Positions 61,386-64,000 of a DNA stretch of 64,000 nt are shown piece by piece; positions within the stretch are counted from its first letter, which is position 1; each line of letters begins with the position of its first letter. Where the stretch lies: contig JABAYJ010000004.1 in assembly GCA_018609055.1 (NCBI GenBank), positions 62,001-126,000 on the forward strand, in the 5' to 3' direction. The position numbers and the translations under genes were made by a program. The stretch comes from Flavobacteriales bacterium. Its GTDB lineage: Bacteria; Bacteroidota; Bacteroidia; Flavobacteriales_D; CAJJDF01. Under the pieces are notes generated by a model. That model saw only the letters and a program-made list of their open reading frames with translations, was not told where the DNA came from and searched no databases.

Positions 61386-61835
61386 TTAGCCCAAAAGATG
61401 TTTTTTGACTAACATAGATATAATTTTCCCATCAGCTTTTCCTGATAGCTGTCCCATGGCAGCTCCCATTACTTTACCCATATCTGCAGGTGAAGAAGCG
61501 CCAGTTTTAGCGATTATCTCTTTCACTACTACAGCTATTTCATCTTCGCTCATTTGAGCCGGTAAATAAGCTTCAATAATGTCTGCCTGAAAAACCTCAT
61601 CATGAAGTAAATCATCACGACCTTGTTCTTGATACAAAGCAGCAGCATCTTTTCTTTGCTTGTGAAGTTTCTGGAGAATTTTCATCCCAGCCTCTTCACT
61701 AACTTCTCCACTTCCGTCTTTAGTAGCTTCAAGCATCAAAGCAGATTTGATAGCACGCAAAGCAGCTAACTTTTCTTTTTCTCTTGCTTTCATTGCTTCC
61801 TTTACGTCAGCATTTATTTGTTCTGTTAATGTCAT
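61386..61835 (-). CDS. GatB/YqeY domain-containing protein
   Basis: MTLTEQINADVKEAMKAREKEKLAALRAIKSALMLEATKDG; PADMGKVMGAAMGQLSGKADG. Confidence 0.95.
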   Translation of the reverse strand: MTLTEQINADVKEAMKAREKEKLAALRAIKSALMLEATKDGSGEVSEEAGMKILQKLHKQRKDAAALYQEQGRDDLLHDEVFQADIIEAYLPAQMSEDEIAVVVKEIIAKTGASSPADMGKVMGAAMGQLSGKADGKIISMLVKKHLLG

Positions 61836-61849
61836 AATAGTATTTAGTA

Positions 61850-63496
61850 TTAATCTACGTTATCATGTAAAAAAGAGTTGTTACTCTTTATCGATCCAGT
61901 AGTTTTTCCGTCCTTATTTTCTTCTTCCGACAAAGTAAATCTTGATACTTCATTTTCCGATGAATGAGGAGTATCCTCTAACTTAATCTGTCTTCTGATA
62001 TAAGCTGGCTCGTTTTCTAATTCAGATAAACCAAAAGGAGTTCTTAATTTGATTGTTAAATCCTTAATCCTTTCTTCTCTTTCTGCATTAAGCTCTCTCT
62101 GGTCTTCAACAGAAATCTCTTCAGATGTAACACTTTCTTCAACAGAGTTTATTGGGTGAGAATCTAATTCTTCATCCAAATCATCAGTTAAATAATGTCT
62201 TGTAATCATTTCTTCTTGTACAGGCTCTTCTTGAATATTCAATGGAGCTATTGGCTCTTCTGGAGCTTTGTACATAGGTGAAGTTTCGAAGTTAAAAGTA
62301 GCTTGTTGCTCTTCGTGCATGATTCTTTCCAAATCATCTTCTTCTAATTCATTCTTTACTTCCTCTACTTGTTTTAAGTAAGGCATTTCTTCAGTAATTT
62401 CTAGTCTTTCGATTGGCGCTTCAAAACTTTGAGTTGGCGAAGTAATAGGCTGAGAAATCATTGTAGACTCCTCATTTCCTAAATCCAAATAAGTCTTTTT
62501 TGGCTCTTCTCTTGTTACACCAGTATCTACACTTTCATTAGAAGAAAAACCTGTAGCGATAACAGTTACACATATTCCTTCTCCTAAAGTTTCATCATAC
62601 CCTTGACCCATAATCATTTCAGCAGATCCTCCAGCAGCATCTACAATAAAATCAGTGATTTCACTCATTTCATCCATAGTTAATTCAATATCACCAAAAG
62701 TAATATTCAATAACACTTGCTTAGCTCCTGTAATGTCATTATCGTTCAATAATGGAGAAGAAAGTGCTTTTTCAGCAGCAGTAATTGCTCTGTTTTCACC
62801 ATCAGCAGTTGCAGTTCCCATAATGGCAACTCCACTGTCTTTCATTACTGTGTTCACATCATTTAAATCCACGTTAATGAATCCTGTTTTAGAAATTACC
62901 TCAGCAATTCCCTTTGCAGCAGATGCCAAAACTTGATCAGCTTGAGCATATGCATTACGGATTGTTAAGTTTCCGTACATGTCTCTTAATTTCTCATTAT
63001 TGATAATTAGAAGAGTATCCACAGCATCACGCATTTCTTTAATTCCTGCTTCAGCTTGTTCTTTTCTCTTTTTACCTTCAAAGCTAAATGGTACTGTTAC
63101 GATTCCTACAGTCAAGATTCCCATGTCCTTAGCTATTTTAGCTACAACAGGTCCTGCTCCAGTTCCAGTTCCACCACCCATTCCGGCAGTAATAAATACC
63201 ATATTGGTATTATCGGATAAGTACTCTCTAATTTCATCAATGCTTTCAATAGCTGCATTCATTCCTACTTCTGGCAATGAACCTGCTCCTCTTCCTCCAG
63301 TTAAAGTTTCTCCTAACTGAATTTTGGTTGGCACGCTACTCATGTCTAAAGCTTGAATATCAGTATTGCAAACGATAAAATCTACGTCCTTAATTCCTAA
63401 TTCGTACATGTGGTTTACGGCATTGCTACCTCCACCTCCAACACCTATCACTTTGATGATATTGGCTTTGTTGTTGTTTGGGATGTTAAATTCCAT
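61850..63496 (-). CDS. ftsZ: Cell division protein FtsZ
   Basis: IKVIGVGGGGSNAVNHM, GMGGGTGTGAGPVVA. Confidence 0.98.
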   Translation of the reverse strand: MEFNIPNNNKANIIKVIGVGGGGSNAVNHMYELGIKDVDFIVCNTDIQALDMSSVPTKIQLGETLTGGRGAGSLPEVGMNAAIESIDEIREYLSDNTNMVFITAGMGGGTGTGAGPVVAKIAKDMGILTVGIVTVPFSFEGKKRKEQAEAGIKEMRDAVDTLLIINNEKLRDMYGNLTIRNAYAQADQVLASAAKGIAEVISKTGFINVDLNDVNTVMKDSGVAIMGTATADGENRAITAAEKALSSPLLNDNDITGAKQVLLNITFGDIELTMDEMSEITDFIVDAAGGSAEMIMGQGYDETLGEGICVTVIATGFSSNESVDTGVTREEPKKTYLDLGNEESTMISQPITSPTQSFEAPIERLEITEEMPYLKQVEEVKNELEEDDLERIMHEEQQATFNFETSPMYKAPEEPIAPLNIQEEPVQEEMITRHYLTDDLDEELDSHPINSVEESVTSEEISVEDQRELNAEREERIKDLTIKLRTPFGLSELENEPAYIRRQIKLEDTPHSSENEVSRFTLSEEENKDGKTTGSIKSNNSFLHDNVD

Positions 63497-63530
63497 ATCT
63501 GTTGTTTTTTGTTGTTTTATTATTGTTGTT

Positions 63531-64000
63531 TTACTTTATTTCTTCGTTAAAAAAGTCTTGTATTTTTTTGAAAAACACATTCGTTTTAAACAAAGATGAA
63601 GTGTCTCTTTGCACCTCCTGAACTTTTGGTTCATGTCTTTGCGAATCATACCCTTTCATTACAAGTCCAATACCAGTTGCAAAAAGTGGGCTCGTAATAT
63701 CATCTTGAATTCCTTTCCCTACATGTTCGTTAGGATAACCAACTCTACTATTCATTCCTGTTACAAACTCAAATAACCTTGGTAAGTATTTTAGCTGAGA
63801 ACCCCCACCAGTGATAACCACTCCACCAATTAATTTTTTCTCATAACCAGAATTCTTTATTTCAAAATGGATGTGTTCGATAATTTCTTCCATTCTTGCT
63901 TGAATAATGTTTGATAAGTTCTTTACCGAAATTTCTTTTGGCTCTCTACCTCTCAATCCAGGAATACATACAATTTCATTCTCTTGGCTTTTGCTAGCGA
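63531..64000 (-). CDS. ftsA: Cell division protein FtsA (partial; N-terminus outside window)
   Basis: GGVVITGGGSQLKYLPRLFEFVTGMNSRVGYP; position upstream of ftsZ. Confidence 0.95.
   Translation of the reverse strand, partial: ASKSQENEIVCIPGLRGREPKEISVKNLSNIIQARMEEIIEHIHFEIKNSGYEKKLIGGVVITGGGSQLKYLPRLFEFVTGMNSRVGYPNEHVGKGIQDDITSPLFATGIGLVMKGYDSQRHEPKVQEVQRDTSSLFKTNVFFKKIQDFFNEEIK

Noticed and set aside
62655-63320. Long + strand ORFs opposite ftsZ (93 and 113 aa)
   Set aside because: Antisense shadow ORFs of a highly conserved gene; the translations have low-complexity hydrophobic composition and no recognisable domain. The same applies to the other 60-144 aa ORFs antisense to clear CDSs (e.g. 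33281..33715 opposite prfA).
1-64000. CRISPR arrays, insertion sequences, restriction or toxin-antitoxin systems
   Set aside because: No regularly spaced repeats, transposase motifs, Cas, methyltransferase/endonuclease or paired toxin-antitoxin genes were recognised on either strand.

Overview
Chromosomal window from a Bacteroidetes/Flavobacteriia-type genome. Indicators are type IX secretion-associated PorP/SprF and OmpA/PD40 proteins, many TonB-dependent receptors, BshC, TAnnTTTG promoters and no obvious Shine-Dalgarno sites. Most of the window is housekeeping: dnaA, thyA, prfA, pyrF, purM-like, kbl, obg, dprA, lpdA, a fused 2-oxoacid dehydrogenase E1, mlaEF, ftsZ and partial ftsA. There is one tRNA (anticodon CAT) and one TPP riboswitch upstream of a TonB-dependent receptor. 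No CRISPR array, intact transposon or prophage was seen. The most interesting region is a co-directional accessory cluster at about 43.0-52.7 kb: SDR, TetR, ABC1/UbiB kinase, small Lacal_2735-like protein, SRPBCC, DUF3050, TIGR03643/DUF2805, three photolyase/cryptochrome-superfamily proteins, flavin reductase and DUF2256. Each photolyase homologue looks atypical by eye: one has a photolyase alpha/beta-like segment C-terminal to the FAD domain, one has a changed flavin-pocket motif, and one has too few cysteines for the canonical 4Fe-4S cluster. The cluster starts with a TAATTTTG promoter overlapping a perfect 11-bp inverted repeat. Other observations include short ORFs missing from the supplied track (39, 49, 47 and 55 aa), a LysR pseudogene, a decayed TonB-domain duplication, and a split 5'-nucleotidase whose halves carry different export signals. 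All family calls are from reading the sequence; no searches were run.
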